Source: Spirosoma radiotolerans
GTDB lineage: Bacteria > Bacteroidota > Bacteroidia > Cytophagales > Spirosomataceae
Assembly (NCBI RefSeq): GCF_000974425.1
Contig: NZ_CP010429.1
Span: 5,782,501 to 5,846,500 of the forward strand
Reading direction: 5' to 3'
Length of the DNA: 64,000 nucleotides
Part shown: in pieces, positions 26,002 to 35,846 of the stretch
Numbering within the stretch: position 1 is the first letter of the stretch
Layout of the letters: the number at the start of each line of letters is the position of its first letter
Translations under genes and position numbers: made by a program
The notes under the pieces: generated by a model
Told to the model about the DNA's origin: nothing
The model's input: only the letters and a program-made list of their open reading frames with translations
Database searches by the model: none

Positions 26002-26512
26002 GGAGTTTTCTTATTCAATTCTCAATACGACAAGCCTGAACGTATTTACGAAATTAATCACCTTCATCGGACGATTACCCAGGAGCGTATAGGTTTAAAA
26101 AAAGCTACTTCTTTAAAAAAGGGCTACTTCTTACGTAAAGGCAATCGGAGGTTTTGACGGTTTTGGCTAAACCATTCCTCCTTTATATTGACTTGAGGTA
26201 ATTAGCGCTGAATTGATTCTTTATCAGCCCACCACTTTAGCGGTGGGTTTGGTAAAATGGTATCATCTCGTTAACCGTTTCAACGGTTCAGTGCGTGCAG
26301 AAACGGTTGATGAATTGGCGTTTTGTCGGTTGGAAACCCGCAGCTTCAGCTGCGGGCTGCTAAGGTTTGATTCGGCCGTTAAAATCCAATAGTATCCTCT
26401 ATCAATCCCATACTAAACTCTTTTATTTAGAATTAGTAAAAATAAATTTTATCTCATTGAAATCTGTCGTTCATTTGCAACTCTTTAGAATGAATCTACA
26501 TAACACGTGCAA
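26002..26512. repeat. Gene-free stretch with three REP-like hairpins
   Basis: Three small hairpins follow one another: CCCACC/GGTGGG (26228-26247), AACCGTT/AACGGTT (26273-26288) and CCCGCAGC-TTCA-GCTGCGGG (26337-26356). Clusters of short GC-rich stems in intergenic DNA resemble REP elements mobilised by RAYT transposases. No transposase lies nearby. The rest has no gene. Confidence 0.5.
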
Positions 26513-28945
26513 ATGAATGCTATTAAATTACTCTTTTCTCTCGTATTCTCGGTAATTGCTCTTACGACTCAGGCCCAGCCTACAGCAGTTATCCGAGGCC
26601 ATATACAAACCGCTGACGGGAATCCAGTCGAAGCCGTAACCGTCAGTTTGAAAGGCAAAGGACAAGGCGCCTTGACAAACGCCAAAGGCGACTTTTCGAT
26701 CAATCACGTAAAAGCAGGCACCTACCTGCTTCAGGTATCGGCCATTGGCCTGAAAACCGTAGAGCAAACAGTTACTACCACGGGTACTGAATCGGTTACG
26801 GTCGATTTCACCTTATCCGAAAGTGCATCTCAGTTAACAGAAGTGACTGTAAATGGCAGTCGTATGAACCGGTTTTCCCGCTCGTCCAGCGAATACGTGT
26901 CGAAGATGCCCCTGAAAAATCTGGAAAATCCGCAGGTGTACAACACCATCGGGAAAGAATTATTGACCGAGCAGCTTGTTTTTTCGGTCGATGATGCCAT
27001 GCGTAACGCGCCGGGTGTTCAGAAAATGTGGGAAGCGACCGGCCGGGCTGGCGATGGGGGAAGCTATTATAACACCCGTGGTTTCATTGTACAGAGCCAG
27101 CTACGGAATGGCCTGGCGGGCAACGTGACCAGCGATATCGACGCGGTAAATCTGGAAAAGCTGGAAACGATAAAAGGGCCGTCGGCAACCCTGTTTGGCA
27201 GTGCCTTGACTTCCTATGGTGGGTTGGTGAACCGGGTTACCAAGAAACCGTATGAAACGTTTGGCGGAGAAGTTACCCTGTCGGGAGGTAGTTATGACTT
27301 TCAGCGGGCCAGCCTTGATGTAAATACGCCCCTCAACAAAAGCCGGAATCTGATGCTGCGCGTCAATACAGCGTTCAACCACGAAGGCACGTTTCAGACC
27401 CAGGGCTTTAGCCGCCGATTTGCGCTGGCTCCCAGCCTCTTGTTCAAACCTACCGATCGTCTGTCGATTCAACTCGACGCTGAAATTTACCGGAATGAGA
27501 ACGTTGGCAAACAAATTCTCTTTTTCTACGTGCCGGGCTACACACTCGGTGCCACCCGCGCCGATCAGTTGAATGTCGATTACCGAAACTCGTATATGGG
27601 CTCCGGCCTGACGCAGCAGTCGCGCAGTACGAACCTGTTCGGCCAGGTAAATTACCGGATTTCGCCCTCGTTTACATCCTCGACCAACATCAGCACCAGC
27701 CATAGCTTCTCGGATGGGTTCGGGCCGTACTTCTACCTCGTTCCATCAGTTGGTGGGACACTGGGCACGAATAGCCTGGTTCGGGCCGATCAGTCGACGC
27801 GCAACAGCACCAATGATGTTTTTGAAGTGCAACAACTGTTCAATGGCGATTTCCGGTTAGGCAGCTTACGAAATCGGATTGTGGTGGGTTTGGATTACCT
27901 GCATGTAAACGCCAATCAGTTGTTCTTCGGCAGCACGTATGATACCGTCCCGGTGGCCAGAGACTATGATTATAGCCAATTCAATGGAGCCGCCCTGACC
28001 GCACTGTACGCCACAAAAGCGCCTGATTTCACGTATCCGCTCTCCGGTATAAAGGACACCTATAGTGCCTTTGTTTCCGATGTCTTAAACCTGACCGATC
28101 GGTTCAGCGTGCTGGCCGCTCTCCGGGTCGATGACTTCCATAACAAGGGTGGCCTTGTCGGTTCAGCCGTAGCGGGCTTTAACCAAACGGCGTTTTCGCC
28201 CAAGCTTGGGCTCGTCTACCAGCCGATCAAAGACAGAGTATCGGTGTTTGCCAACTACCAGAACAGCTTCAATAATCAGGGAATTTATAACGCTTACGAT
28301 GTGACGGATTCCGATAGCCTGACACAGCGGTTTGCCAAGCTGGAACGGGCCAACCAAGTTGAAGCCGGGGTGAAACTGAACGCCTTTAGCGGGCGATTGA
28401 CTACAACCATCAGCTACTACGACATTCAGGTGAAAGATCTGCTCCGCACCGATCCGAACCCGCTGGCAGCCGCCAAATTTGCCCAAACGCAGGATGGTAC
28501 GCAGGTAAGCCGGGGGGTCGAAATCGACGTGATTGCGAATCCATTTACAGGTTTCAACGTAGTAGCCGGCTTCTCTTACAATGATTCCAAACTAACGAAA
28601 GCCGATGCCGATGTAAACGGTCGCCGACCCTCGACGGCTTCCTCACCTGTGCTGGCCAACCTATGGCTTAGCTACCGCTTCAACTCATACGGGCTTCGTG
28701 GACTGGGCTTTGGCTTCGGCGGTAATTATGCCAGCGATAACAAAATCCAGAACAGCGTCAGTCTGGGTGAATTCATTTTACCGGCCTATACGGTTCTCAA
28801 TGCATCGGCCTTCTACGACCGTCGGAAGTTCCGGATATCGGCTAAAGTAGATAACCTGACCAACCAGCATTACTGGATTGGCTACACCACCATGAATCCA
28901 CAAAAATTGAGAAGCTTCGCCGGAAGTGTTGCCTATAAGTTTTAA
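26513..28945 (+). CDS. TonB-dependent siderophore receptor
   Basis: An 810-residue outer-membrane receptor. A signal peptide ends at TTQAQ. A carboxypeptidase-like regulatory domain (residues ~24-110) is followed by the TonB-dependent plug (~150-260; RNAPGVQKMWEATGRAGDGG, NTRGFIVQ, LEKLETIKGPSATLFGS) and a 22-strand barrel ending in the usual aromatic terminus VAYKF. The RGF and GPS motifs are those of ferric-siderophore receptors. The start is ATG 26513; a GTG two codons earlier is possible. A terminator and then a PepSY membrane protein gene follow, supporting a role in iron uptake. Confidence 0.9.
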   Translation: MNAIKLLFSLVFSVIALTTQAQPTAVIRGHIQTADGNPVEAVTVSLKGKGQGALTNAKGDFSINHVKAGTYLLQVSAIGLKTVEQTVTTTGTESVTVDFTLSESASQLTEVTVNGSRMNRFSRSSSEYVSKMPLKNLENPQVYNTIGKELLTEQLVFSVDDAMRNAPGVQKMWEATGRAGDGGSYYNTRGFIVQSQLRNGLAGNVTSDIDAVNLEKLETIKGPSATLFGSALTSYGGLVNRVTKKPYETFGGEVTLSGGSYDFQRASLDVNTPLNKSRNLMLRVNTAFNHEGTFQTQGFSRRFALAPSLLFKPTDRLSIQLDAEIYRNENVGKQILFFYVPGYTLGATRADQLNVDYRNSYMGSGLTQQSRSTNLFGQVNYRISPSFTSSTNISTSHSFSDGFGPYFYLVPSVGGTLGTNSLVRADQSTRNSTNDVFEVQQLFNGDFRLGSLRNRIVVGLDYLHVNANQLFFGSTYDTVPVARDYDYSQFNGAALTALYATKAPDFTYPLSGIKDTYSAFVSDVLNLTDRFSVLAALRVDDFHNKGGLVGSAVAGFNQTAFSPKLGLVYQPIKDRVSVFANYQNSFNNQGIYNAYDVTDSDSLTQRFAKLERANQVEAGVKLNAFSGRLTTTISYYDIQVKDLLRTDPNPLAAAKFAQTQDGTQVSRGVEIDVIANPFTGFNVVAGFSYNDSKLTKADADVNGRRPSTASSPVLANLWLSYRFNSYGLRGLGFGFGGNYASDNKIQNSVSLGEFILPAYTVLNASAFYDRRKFRISAKVDNLTNQHYWIGYTTMNPQKLRSFAGSVAYKF

Positions 28946-28962
28946 TTTATTCTGGACGACAC

Positions 28963-28984
28963 AGCCCCGGCTATTACCGGGGCT
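28963..28984 (+). terminator. Hairpin after the siderophore receptor gene
   Basis: AGCCCCGG and CCGGGGCT form an 8-bp stem with a 6-base loop, 18 bases after the stop codon. The T-run is weak, so it may only reduce read-through into the PepSY gene. Confidence 0.55.
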
Positions 28985-29029
28985 ATGCCGTTTTATCGTA
29001 TTAGTCAAGTTATCTAATCCAGTGGTCTC

Positions 29030-30184
29030 ATGAGCACCGCCAACCAAGCTAAAACCTGGTTTCAGGTTCATAAATGGACGAGTCTGATTTGCACGGCTTT
29101 CCTGCTGATGCTCTGTCTGACGGGTTTACCGCTTATCTTTCACGAAGAGATTGAGGCTCTTGAAGGCAAGCCCCCGTTAGCGCCTTCCTTACCGGCCGGA
29201 ACGCCAACGGTGCCGCTGGAACGGCTGGCTCAGACGGCTCGTCAGCAGTTTCCGACGAAAGTGATTCGCTTCGTTTATTGGGATGAACACGAACCCAACA
29301 CAACGACCTTCACCCTGTCTGACTCCATGACGGCTCCGGCGGATAACTATAAGCTGGTTATTTATGACAACCGCACCGCCCATGTGCTGGAAGAGCCTAA
29401 GCTACAGGAAGGTTTCATGTATGTGATGCTGCAACTGCACATCGACATGTTTATGGGCATACGTGGCAAGTTATTTTTGGGGCTGATGGGCTTGTTGTTC
29501 ATCGTGGCGATTGGCTCGGGCCTGATGCTTTACAGCCCAATTATGCGTCGGTTCAATTTTGGCATGATTCGTACCGAACGATCAACCCGACTGAAGTGGC
29601 TTGACTTACATAATCTGCTCGGCGTGGTAACGGTCGTCTGGGCGACGGTGGTCGGCTTTACAGGTGTGCTGAATACATTAGCCGAAGTCGTACAGGGACT
29701 TTGGCAACAGGGACAACTGGCCGAGATGGTGGCTCCCTACAAAGGGGCGGCTCCATTGCGGGGTACCCTTGCGCCACTCGACCAGGCCATGAAGGTAGCC
29801 CGAGAGGCTGCCCCCGGCATGGAGCCGTCGTTCGTGGCCTATCCGGGTACGTTGTACTCCAGCCAGCATCACTACGCCGTTTTCATGAAAGGCACCACGC
29901 CCTTAACGTCGCGGTTGGCAAAACCCGCTCTGATTGATGCCAAAACAGGCAAACTGACAGATATGCGAAGCATGCCCTGGTATGTGAACGCCGTTTTCAT
30001 TTCGCAACCGCTGCACTTTGGGGATTATGGTGGACTCCCCCTGAAAATCATCTGGGCCCTGTTCGACCTGATTACGATCATCGTCTTAGGTAGCGGACTT
30101 TACTTATGGTTTGCCCGCAATAAAGCCACCAAGGCTCAGCTATCCCGTTTACAAGCAACTGTCCAGCCATCATTTAGCCGATAA
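29030..30184 (+). CDS. PepSY-associated transmembrane protein (iron-regulated type)
   Basis: A 384-residue inner-membrane protein of the PepSY_TM family, often encoded with siderophore receptors and thought to act in reductive iron release. It opens with HKWTSLICTAFLLMLCLTGL (first membrane helix). Further helices lie at ~145-165 (LGLMGLLFIVAIGSGLML), ~190-212 and ~335-360. Conserved histidines near membrane ends (VHKW, LQLHIDMF, DLHNLLG) are potential heme or metal ligands. It lies just behind the siderophore receptor gene and 6 bases before a small membrane protein gene. Confidence 0.85.
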   Translation: MSTANQAKTWFQVHKWTSLICTAFLLMLCLTGLPLIFHEEIEALEGKPPLAPSLPAGTPTVPLERLAQTARQQFPTKVIRFVYWDEHEPNTTTFTLSDSMTAPADNYKLVIYDNRTAHVLEEPKLQEGFMYVMLQLHIDMFMGIRGKLFLGLMGLLFIVAIGSGLMLYSPIMRRFNFGMIRTERSTRLKWLDLHNLLGVVTVVWATVVGFTGVLNTLAEVVQGLWQQGQLAEMVAPYKGAAPLRGTLAPLDQAMKVAREAAPGMEPSFVAYPGTLYSSQHHYAVFMKGTTPLTSRLAKPALIDAKTGKLTDMRSMPWYVNAVFISQPLHFGDYGGLPLKIIWALFDLITIIVLGSGLYLWFARNKATKAQLSRLQATVQPSFSR

Positions 30185-30190
30185 GAGACC

Positions 30191-30418
30191 GTGAAACACA
30201 GACGTTTTGTTCGCAGACGAGTGCGCCCCAGAAGCTATGATTACTGGCACGTCTGGACCTTACCTATCGCAGTAGGATTTATTAGCGTCATTGGGCTGTT
30301 GGCGGCCCTGATCGGCGATGATGTCTGGGATGGTCTTTCCTGGCTTTGCCTAGCCGTCCCCCTGGTTGTGATCGGCCGGTTTGTGATTAAACCACAGGGT
30401 AAAAGCCGGGCCAGCTAA
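30191..30418 (+). CDS. Small membrane protein, 75 residues
   Basis: It starts at GTG 30191, 6 bases after the PepSY gene. It has a basic N-terminus (KHRRFVRRRVRPR) and two hydrophobic segments (residues ~24-43 and ~48-68), which predict a cytoplasmic N-terminus by the positive-inside rule. No motif is recognised. Its position implies co-transcription with, and a minor part in, the iron-uptake unit. Confidence 0.6.
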   Translation: MKHRRFVRRRVRPRSYDYWHVWTLPIAVGFISVIGLLAALIGDDVWDGLSWLCLAVPLVVIGRFVIKPQGKSRAS

Positions 30419-30516
30419 ACGTGAAGTAGTGCCGGTTGATTAGCTCAAAGCCAGCACATTTACCCTAAAATTTACCTTATCGACCCCATTTATTCCTTCC
30501 TGGCCCGGCGTTACCC

Positions 30517-30524
30517 TACTTTTG
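30517..30524 (+). promoter_or_regulatory. Putative -7 element for the second TonB receptor
   Basis: TACTTTTG matches TAnnTTTG. Transcription from here gives a leader of about 115 bases containing an 8-bp stem (CAGTTGTT 30569-30576 with AACAACTG 30622-30629) shortly before the start codon. No exact TTG lies at the expected distance. Confidence 0.45.
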
Positions 30525-30647
30525 TACCTCATTTCAGACAGGTGGCCTGGTTTATAATTCGCGGCAAACAGTTGTTGAAAAGGGCTGGCTCTACTGCTAA
30601 CCTGGCGTATGAAGCGAACGGAACAACTGCCTGTACGCTAGCTTTTC

Positions 30648-32933
30648 ATGAAACTAAGAAAACTACTTGCTACCCTGGCATTGGGACTCGTAGCGGTTCA
30701 GGTCGCGTTTGCTCACTTGGGCAATATCGCCGGAATTGTTTACGATCAATCGACTCATTTGCCGTTGCGTAACGTATCGGTTCAGTTGACAGGCGTTGGC
30801 AAACTGGCACTCACGGATGAGCGGGGGCAGTTCCGCTTTACGAACCTGGTAACGGCTCCCTATAAACTGGAGTTCTCGCACGTAGGCTTTCAAAACCAGC
30901 TAGTCACGGCAACCGTCGGGGAAGATCAGACCACGTTTGTGAAGGTCCATCTGATCAGTGCGCCGATTGAACTGAGTCAGGTACAGGTGTCGGCTACCCG
31001 CGCTCACGATCAGCAACTCATTAGCAGCCTGGACATTAAACTACGCCCCATCACCAATTCGCAGGAGATTCTCCGTTCTGTACCCGGCTTGTTCATCGGC
31101 CAGCACGCCGGAGGGGGCAAGGCTGAACAGATTTTCCTGCGTGGGTTCGACCTGGATCATGGCACTGATATTCGTCTGACAGTCGATGGTATGCCGGTCA
31201 ATATGGTTTCTCATGCGCATGGACAAGGTTACGCGGATCTACACTTCGTCATTCCCGAACTGGTCGAAGGGGTGGATTTCAAAAAAGGGCCCTACACAAC
31301 CGATAAAGGCAACCTGGCGACGGCGGGCTGGGTCGATTTTCGAACGCGTACGGCACTGGACAAAAGTTTTGCCAAACTGGAAGCTGGTCAATATGCTTCC
31401 TACCGAGCCGTTGCCGGGATCAATTTACTGGGACAGGCGGGAAGAACTAAAAACCAATCGGCCTATATGGCCTCGGAATATTCGGCTACCAATTCGTACT
31501 TCGACAATCCGCAGCACTTCAAGCGGCTCAACGTGCTGGGTAAATACCATGGCCACCTGGGAGCCAATACAAACCTGACGCTAACGGCGTCTACGTTCTG
31601 GAGCCAATGGAACCATTCGGGGCAGATTCCGGATCGGGCGGTTGCCTCAGGCGTAACGGACTGGTTTGGCTCCATCGACCCAACCGAAGGTGGTGAAACA
31701 AGCCGGACCAATGGTAACGCCCAACTCGTCACGGTAACGCCGAAAAACCACGTCATCAAGCATCAGTTTTTTTATAGCAACTACAATTTTGAGCTTTACT
31801 CCAACTTCACGTTCTTTCTGAAAGACACGGTAAATGGCGACCAGATTCGCCAGAAAGAACATCGAAATCTGTTTGGCTACAATGGAAGTTACTCAACCCA
31901 GACGAATATCGGTAAAACCAGTTGGACAACAACGCTGGGTGCGCAGTATCGCCAGGATATAACTCACGGAACGGAGTTATCTCACACGAAAAACCGCGTT
32001 GAAACCCTGAATCGGATTCAGCTTGGCAATGTCAATGAAATCAACGCAGCGCTCTATGCCGATGAGCTGGTTCAACTAACGAGCCGTTTCACAATGAATG
32101 CCGGGCTGCGGGTTGATTATTTTCGAAGCCAGTACGAAGATTTGCTGGCTATACCGACCTCAACCACAAAACGAGCCACGCAGGCCATCGTGTCACCTAA
32201 ACTAAACCTCTATTACACGCTTAATCCGAGGGTTCAGGTTTACCTGAACACCGGCAAAGGGTTTCACTCGAATGACGCCCGTGTGGTAACGGCTCAGAAT
32301 GGCACGCTCCGGCGTACCGGCGAGATTTTGCCGGGTGCTTACGGCTCCGATCTGGGCATCATATTCAAACCCTTTCCTAAACTGCTGATCAATGCCGCAG
32401 CCTGGTATTTATGGATGCAGCAGGAGTTTGTCTATGTGGGCGACGAGGGCGTGGTCGAACCCAGCGGTCGGTCACGTCGGCAGGGGCTCGACCTGTCGGT
32501 TCGGTACCAGTTGACAAAAAGCCTGTACGCCGATGTTGATCTAAACACCGCAAATCCCCGGTCGCTGGACGCTAGTGAGGGACAGAATTACCTGCCGCTG
32601 GCACCAACCTTTACGTCGACGGGCGGGCTATCGCTGCAAACGCGGTATGGCCTGAGCGGTTCACTGCGTTATCGGTATATGGCTGACCGCCCGGCAAATG
32701 AGGACAATACGATTGTAGCCAAGGGCTATTTTGTTACCGACATGCAGGTCAACTATGCCAAACGAGCCTACACGATTGGCTTATCGGTTCAGAACCTACT
32801 GAATACCCGCTGGAAAGAAACGCAGTTTGCCACCGAGAGTCGCCTGAAAGGCGAAGCGGCTCCAGTCGATGAAATTCACTTTACACCCGGCACGCCTTTC
32901 TTCGCCCGACTGAGCCTGACTTATTTCTGGTAA
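30648..32933 (+). CDS. TonB-dependent receptor, substrate unknown
   Basis: A 761-residue outer-membrane receptor with signal peptide (cleavage near AFAHLG), a carboxypeptidase-like domain (~25-105), a plug with QEILRSVPGLFIGQHAGGGK, IFLRGFDLDHGTDIRLTVDG and NMVSHAHGQGYADLHF, and a barrel ending LTYFW. The plug subfamily with GFDLDHGTD and SHAHGQGY is distinct from siderophore receptors, and its histidines suggest a metal or metal-complex ligand. It has its own promoter and leader but sits right behind the iron-uptake genes. Confidence 0.85.
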   Translation: MKLRKLLATLALGLVAVQVAFAHLGNIAGIVYDQSTHLPLRNVSVQLTGVGKLALTDERGQFRFTNLVTAPYKLEFSHVGFQNQLVTATVGEDQTTFVKVHLISAPIELSQVQVSATRAHDQQLISSLDIKLRPITNSQEILRSVPGLFIGQHAGGGKAEQIFLRGFDLDHGTDIRLTVDGMPVNMVSHAHGQGYADLHFVIPELVEGVDFKKGPYTTDKGNLATAGWVDFRTRTALDKSFAKLEAGQYASYRAVAGINLLGQAGRTKNQSAYMASEYSATNSYFDNPQHFKRLNVLGKYHGHLGANTNLTLTASTFWSQWNHSGQIPDRAVASGVTDWFGSIDPTEGGETSRTNGNAQLVTVTPKNHVIKHQFFYSNYNFELYSNFTFFLKDTVNGDQIRQKEHRNLFGYNGSYSTQTNIGKTSWTTTLGAQYRQDITHGTELSHTKNRVETLNRIQLGNVNEINAALYADELVQLTSRFTMNAGLRVDYFRSQYEDLLAIPTSTTKRATQAIVSPKLNLYYTLNPRVQVYLNTGKGFHSNDARVVTAQNGTLRRTGEILPGAYGSDLGIIFKPFPKLLINAAAWYLWMQQEFVYVGDEGVVEPSGRSRRQGLDLSVRYQLTKSLYADVDLNTANPRSLDASEGQNYLPLAPTFTSTGGLSLQTRYGLSGSLRYRYMADRPANEDNTIVAKGYFVTDMQVNYAKRAYTIGLSVQNLLNTRWKETQFATESRLKGEAAPVDEIHFTPGTPFFARLSLTYFW

Positions 32934-33219
32934 CGGGTGTGAGGTTCGGAACGAGTGCTGGTTCGGGAAATTTGGTTTAACGTACTGACATCGTCGGGCC
33001 ACGGCTGCTTGTAGATGGTCCATACTGGGTTATTTCTCGGCTGAAAGCTCATTTACTCATTAAAAACCTTACAGCAAGTGTACTCGTTGAATTCACCCAA
33101 CAACCAAATACAACCTATTTTATTAAATAAGGCTGCGTGACACCAGTTAGTAACTTGATAGACCTTATCCATGTCGATTTAGTTTATTACTAGTTATAAC
33201 CTTCTTTCGATTGTCATAT
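32934..33219. other. Intergenic stretch between the TonB receptor and a sensor kinase
   Basis: No gene, terminator or clear promoter is visible. The minus strand has a short readable frame near 33050-32940 that I could not assign. Confidence 0.4.
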
Positions 33220-35025
33220 ATGCCACATTCGTCAGAAATATTGAAGGCTAGAATTCGGATTGACATCAGCGTGATTATCGCTGGTTTTTTACTCCTTATT
33301 GGCTTATTTCTTCTTGTTTATCAACAAGTTCGACAAGAAGAAGATAACCAATGGGTAGTTCATACCTATCAAGTTATTGACCGCTTAAAAGCCGTTGAAG
33401 CTTTGCTGGTCGATGCCGAGACGGGCGCCCGGGGCTACGCGGCTACCCAGGATAGCGTGTTTCTTGAACCCTACCGACAAGCGCGGCCCCGTATCGATAG
33501 TAACTTAGAGGCCCTGCCCAAACTAGTGGCTGACAACCCGGCTCAGCAACGGCGGGCCAGGCAATTAAATAAGCTGGCGAAGGCCAAAGTTGCCATCGTG
33601 GATCAGCTTATCCGAAATACCCCCTCTCCCGAATCGAACTCCCTATTGAAGCAGGGGAAACAGCGCATGGATGCCGTGCGCCGTCACGTGACAGCCATGA
33701 TTGCTGTTGAGCAGGCATTACTCAAGACTCGCCAGCAGCGGGTTCAAGCCGTCAACCAATACACGATGGTGTTAATCGGCCTGCTTCTGCTACTGGCTTT
33801 GCTCGCTTTCCGACAAGCCTATGGCATCATTCGGAAGGAGCTTACCGGTCGGTTACAGGCTCAGGTAGCAGCCCGTCAGAGCGCCGAGTTACTCCAGACT
33901 ATCATCCATAACGTGCCGACCGGCCTAGTCCTTTATGAGGCCGTCCGGGACCCAGCCGGCGAGGTTATCGACTTCATCTATGCGTTATCGAACCCGGTCA
34001 ATGATCAGGTGGCGGGCCGCCAGGCGGGAGAATTACTACAGGTTTCGCTGTTGACCCATTCACCAGTCACCCGTACCAATGGGGTATTTGACGATCTGGT
34101 TCAAGTAGTAGACAGCGGTCAGCCCCTGTCCCGCATCCGGCGCTTTCAATCGGATCGGGTTCAGGGTTGGTTTGATAGCCGTTATGTCAAACAGGGGGAT
34201 GGGGTGCTGGTAAGCTTCCTGGATGTAACGGCGCTTAAAGAAGCCGAGTTAACCCAGCAGCAGCAGGCCCAGGCTCTCCAAAGCGCCAATGAGGAACTAC
34301 AGCGCTCCAATGCCAGCCTGCAATCGTTTGCCTTTATTGCCAGTCATGATTTACAGGAACCGCTGCGTAAAATTGAGTCTTTTGGCAATTTGCTGGTGGG
34401 GCAGTACGCTAATGAATTGGATGAGAAGGCGGCCGACTACCTGCGACGCATGCAGGCGGCTGCCAGGCGAATGTCCCACTTGATTCGAGACCTGCTCAAC
34501 TACTCGCGGCTAAGCAGCGCTCCAACGGTGTTTGCGCCTGTCTCGATGTCCTTGCTGGTAGAAGAGATTCTGGACGATCTGGAGACAACCATTAGCCGAT
34601 CTGGAGCCCAGATCACCGTTGGTGAGTTACCGATCCTGCCGGGTGATGCGACCCAGTTGCGGCAGTTAATGCAAAACCTAGTCAGCAACGCTATCAAGTT
34701 TAGTCAGAAGCCAGCAGGAATGGCGCAGGTAGCCATCAACAGTCGGCATGTTGCGGGAGCCGATATACCTGCTTTAGTTCCATTGAGCACCGAGAGCGTC
34801 TATTGGGAGATTCGAGTGTCCGATAACGGCATTGGCTTCGATGAGCAGTACCTCGACCAAATCTTTGAGGTGTTCCAGCGGTTGCACACCAAACAGCAGT
34901 TTTCCGGATCAGGCATCGGACTGGCCATCTGCAAGCGGGTCGTGGAGAACCACGGCGGCTGGATTACCGCTGACAGCCAACTGGGCCAGGGCGCTACGTT
35001 TCGGGTCTATCTACCGGCGGCTTAG
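33220..35025 (+). CDS. CHASE3-PAS sensor histidine kinase
   Basis: A 601-residue membrane kinase. A first membrane helix (VIIAGFLLLIGLFLLVYQQV) and a second near residue 180 bracket a periplasmic CHASE3-type domain (LLVDAETGARGYAATQDSVF, ~50-170). A PAS-like domain follows (~220-345), then HisKA with phospho-acceptor H376 (ASHDLQEPLRKI) and the HATPase domain with N, G1 (DNGIGFDEQ) and G2 (GSGIGLAIC) boxes. The start is ATG 33220; an in-frame TTG lies at 33211. It converges on a single-domain response regulator gene, its likely partner. Confidence 0.9.
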   Translation: MPHSSEILKARIRIDISVIIAGFLLLIGLFLLVYQQVRQEEDNQWVVHTYQVIDRLKAVEALLVDAETGARGYAATQDSVFLEPYRQARPRIDSNLEALPKLVADNPAQQRRARQLNKLAKAKVAIVDQLIRNTPSPESNSLLKQGKQRMDAVRRHVTAMIAVEQALLKTRQQRVQAVNQYTMVLIGLLLLLALLAFRQAYGIIRKELTGRLQAQVAARQSAELLQTIIHNVPTGLVLYEAVRDPAGEVIDFIYALSNPVNDQVAGRQAGELLQVSLLTHSPVTRTNGVFDDLVQVVDSGQPLSRIRRFQSDRVQGWFDSRYVKQGDGVLVSFLDVTALKEAELTQQQQAQALQSANEELQRSNASLQSFAFIASHDLQEPLRKIESFGNLLVGQYANELDEKAADYLRRMQAAARRMSHLIRDLLNYSRLSSAPTVFAPVSMSLLVEEILDDLETTISRSGAQITVGELPILPGDATQLRQLMQNLVSNAIKFSQKPAGMAQVAINSRHVAGADIPALVPLSTESVYWEIRVSDNGIGFDEQYLDQIFEVFQRLHTKQQFSGSGIGLAICKRVVENHGGWITADSQLGQGATFRVYLPAA

Positions 35026-35077
35026 ATGCGTGTCAGGACGGGCCTGTTGCTACTGGATCGGGAAGATGCTTTTGGGC

Positions 35078-35476
35078 TTAGACGGCTACTACCCACTTAT
35101 CCATTAACGATCGGATAACTTCCTTCATGGCCTTATAATCAGATTGCTTTGGAATAAAATCGACCATACCAGCCTGAAAACTGGCCGATAGTTCTTCAGC
35201 AGTGATTAGGGACGACCATAGTACGGTTGGCACCGACTGCAGGTGAGGCTGAGTAGACATCCAGCCCAATAGGTCCAGCGCGTTAGCTGGTGGCAGAAAA
35301 TAATCCAGCACTACCAAATGGGGTTGCTCCGACTCGGCGAGCAAGCGTTGGCATTCCTGCAAATTTTTAGAACAGCTGATCTCCACTCGATCCCCATATA
35401 AATCCTTAAAGATGGTCGTCAGGAAATAACAATCATCTTCATCATCGTCACTCAGTACTATCCGATAAGTATCCAT
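35078..35476 (-). CDS. Single-domain response regulator
   Basis: A 132-residue stand-alone receiver (CheY/Rcp1-like). The acidic pocket is DDDEDD at residues 10-15, the phosphorylated residue is D58 in VVLDYFLPP, and the switch residues are S88/S89 and K110 (IPK). There is no output domain, so it must act by protein contact or as a phosphorelay intermediate. It lies tail to tail with the CHASE3 kinase gene, 52 bases apart. Rcp1-type regulators often serve phytochrome-like kinases whose C-termini resemble the two kinases here. Confidence 0.88.
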   Translation of the reverse strand: MDTYRIVLSDDDEDDCYFLTTIFKDLYGDRVEISCSKNLQECQRLLAESEQPHLVVLDYFLPPANALDLLGWMSTQPHLQSVPTVLWSSLITAEELSASFQAGMVDFIPKQSDYKAMKEVIRSLMDKWVVAV

Positions 35477-35642
35477 CTGATTCGCCCTTACTTACTTGCT
35501 TATCCGCCCTCACATGGATAGAGAAGTAGCTGTAAGTTTTGTTTAACACAGGCTACACAAATGTACTTTGTTACATGAATTTTGTCAACTCATTGCTAAT
35601 TTTGCCTGGTAGTTAAGCCCATTCCTTTTCTATTGACTAACC

Positions 35643-35780
35643 TCAATGAACCAGATTCTTTTGGCTATCTGTCTCATCCATTGGCAGATAGGCAAGAAAG
35701 GTGATCCTCTCTCCTACCTGACTCTCTGCAGTAATCATACTAGCATGAACCTCGACACTTTTCTCACATAGCGCCAAGCG
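35643..35780 (-). pseudogene. C-terminal remnant of a histidine kinase
   Basis: Forty-five codons before a TGA read RLALCEKSVEVHASMITAES, then QVGERITFLAYLPMDETDSQ. This is the end of a HATPase domain (compare GLAICEKVAANHGGAITATS in the intact kinase downstream). The G2 box is lost just upstream where frames break. It is the tail of a third kinase gene in opposite orientation, between two intact kinase genes. Confidence 0.65.
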
Positions 35781-35846
35781 AAGACGGGGTCAGTCATCGG
35801 ACTTGGCGCGTACAGACACCATCGTTGACCAACGTCCGGTTGACCG

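Noticed and set aside
27101..27703. 200-codon minus frame in the siderophore receptor gene
   Set aside because: It is antisense to a complete TonB receptor and has no start context or motif.
30569..30629. Cobalamin riboswitch in the leader of the second TonB receptor gene
   Set aside because: An 8-bp stem is present, but the conserved core elements of that riboswitch are missing.
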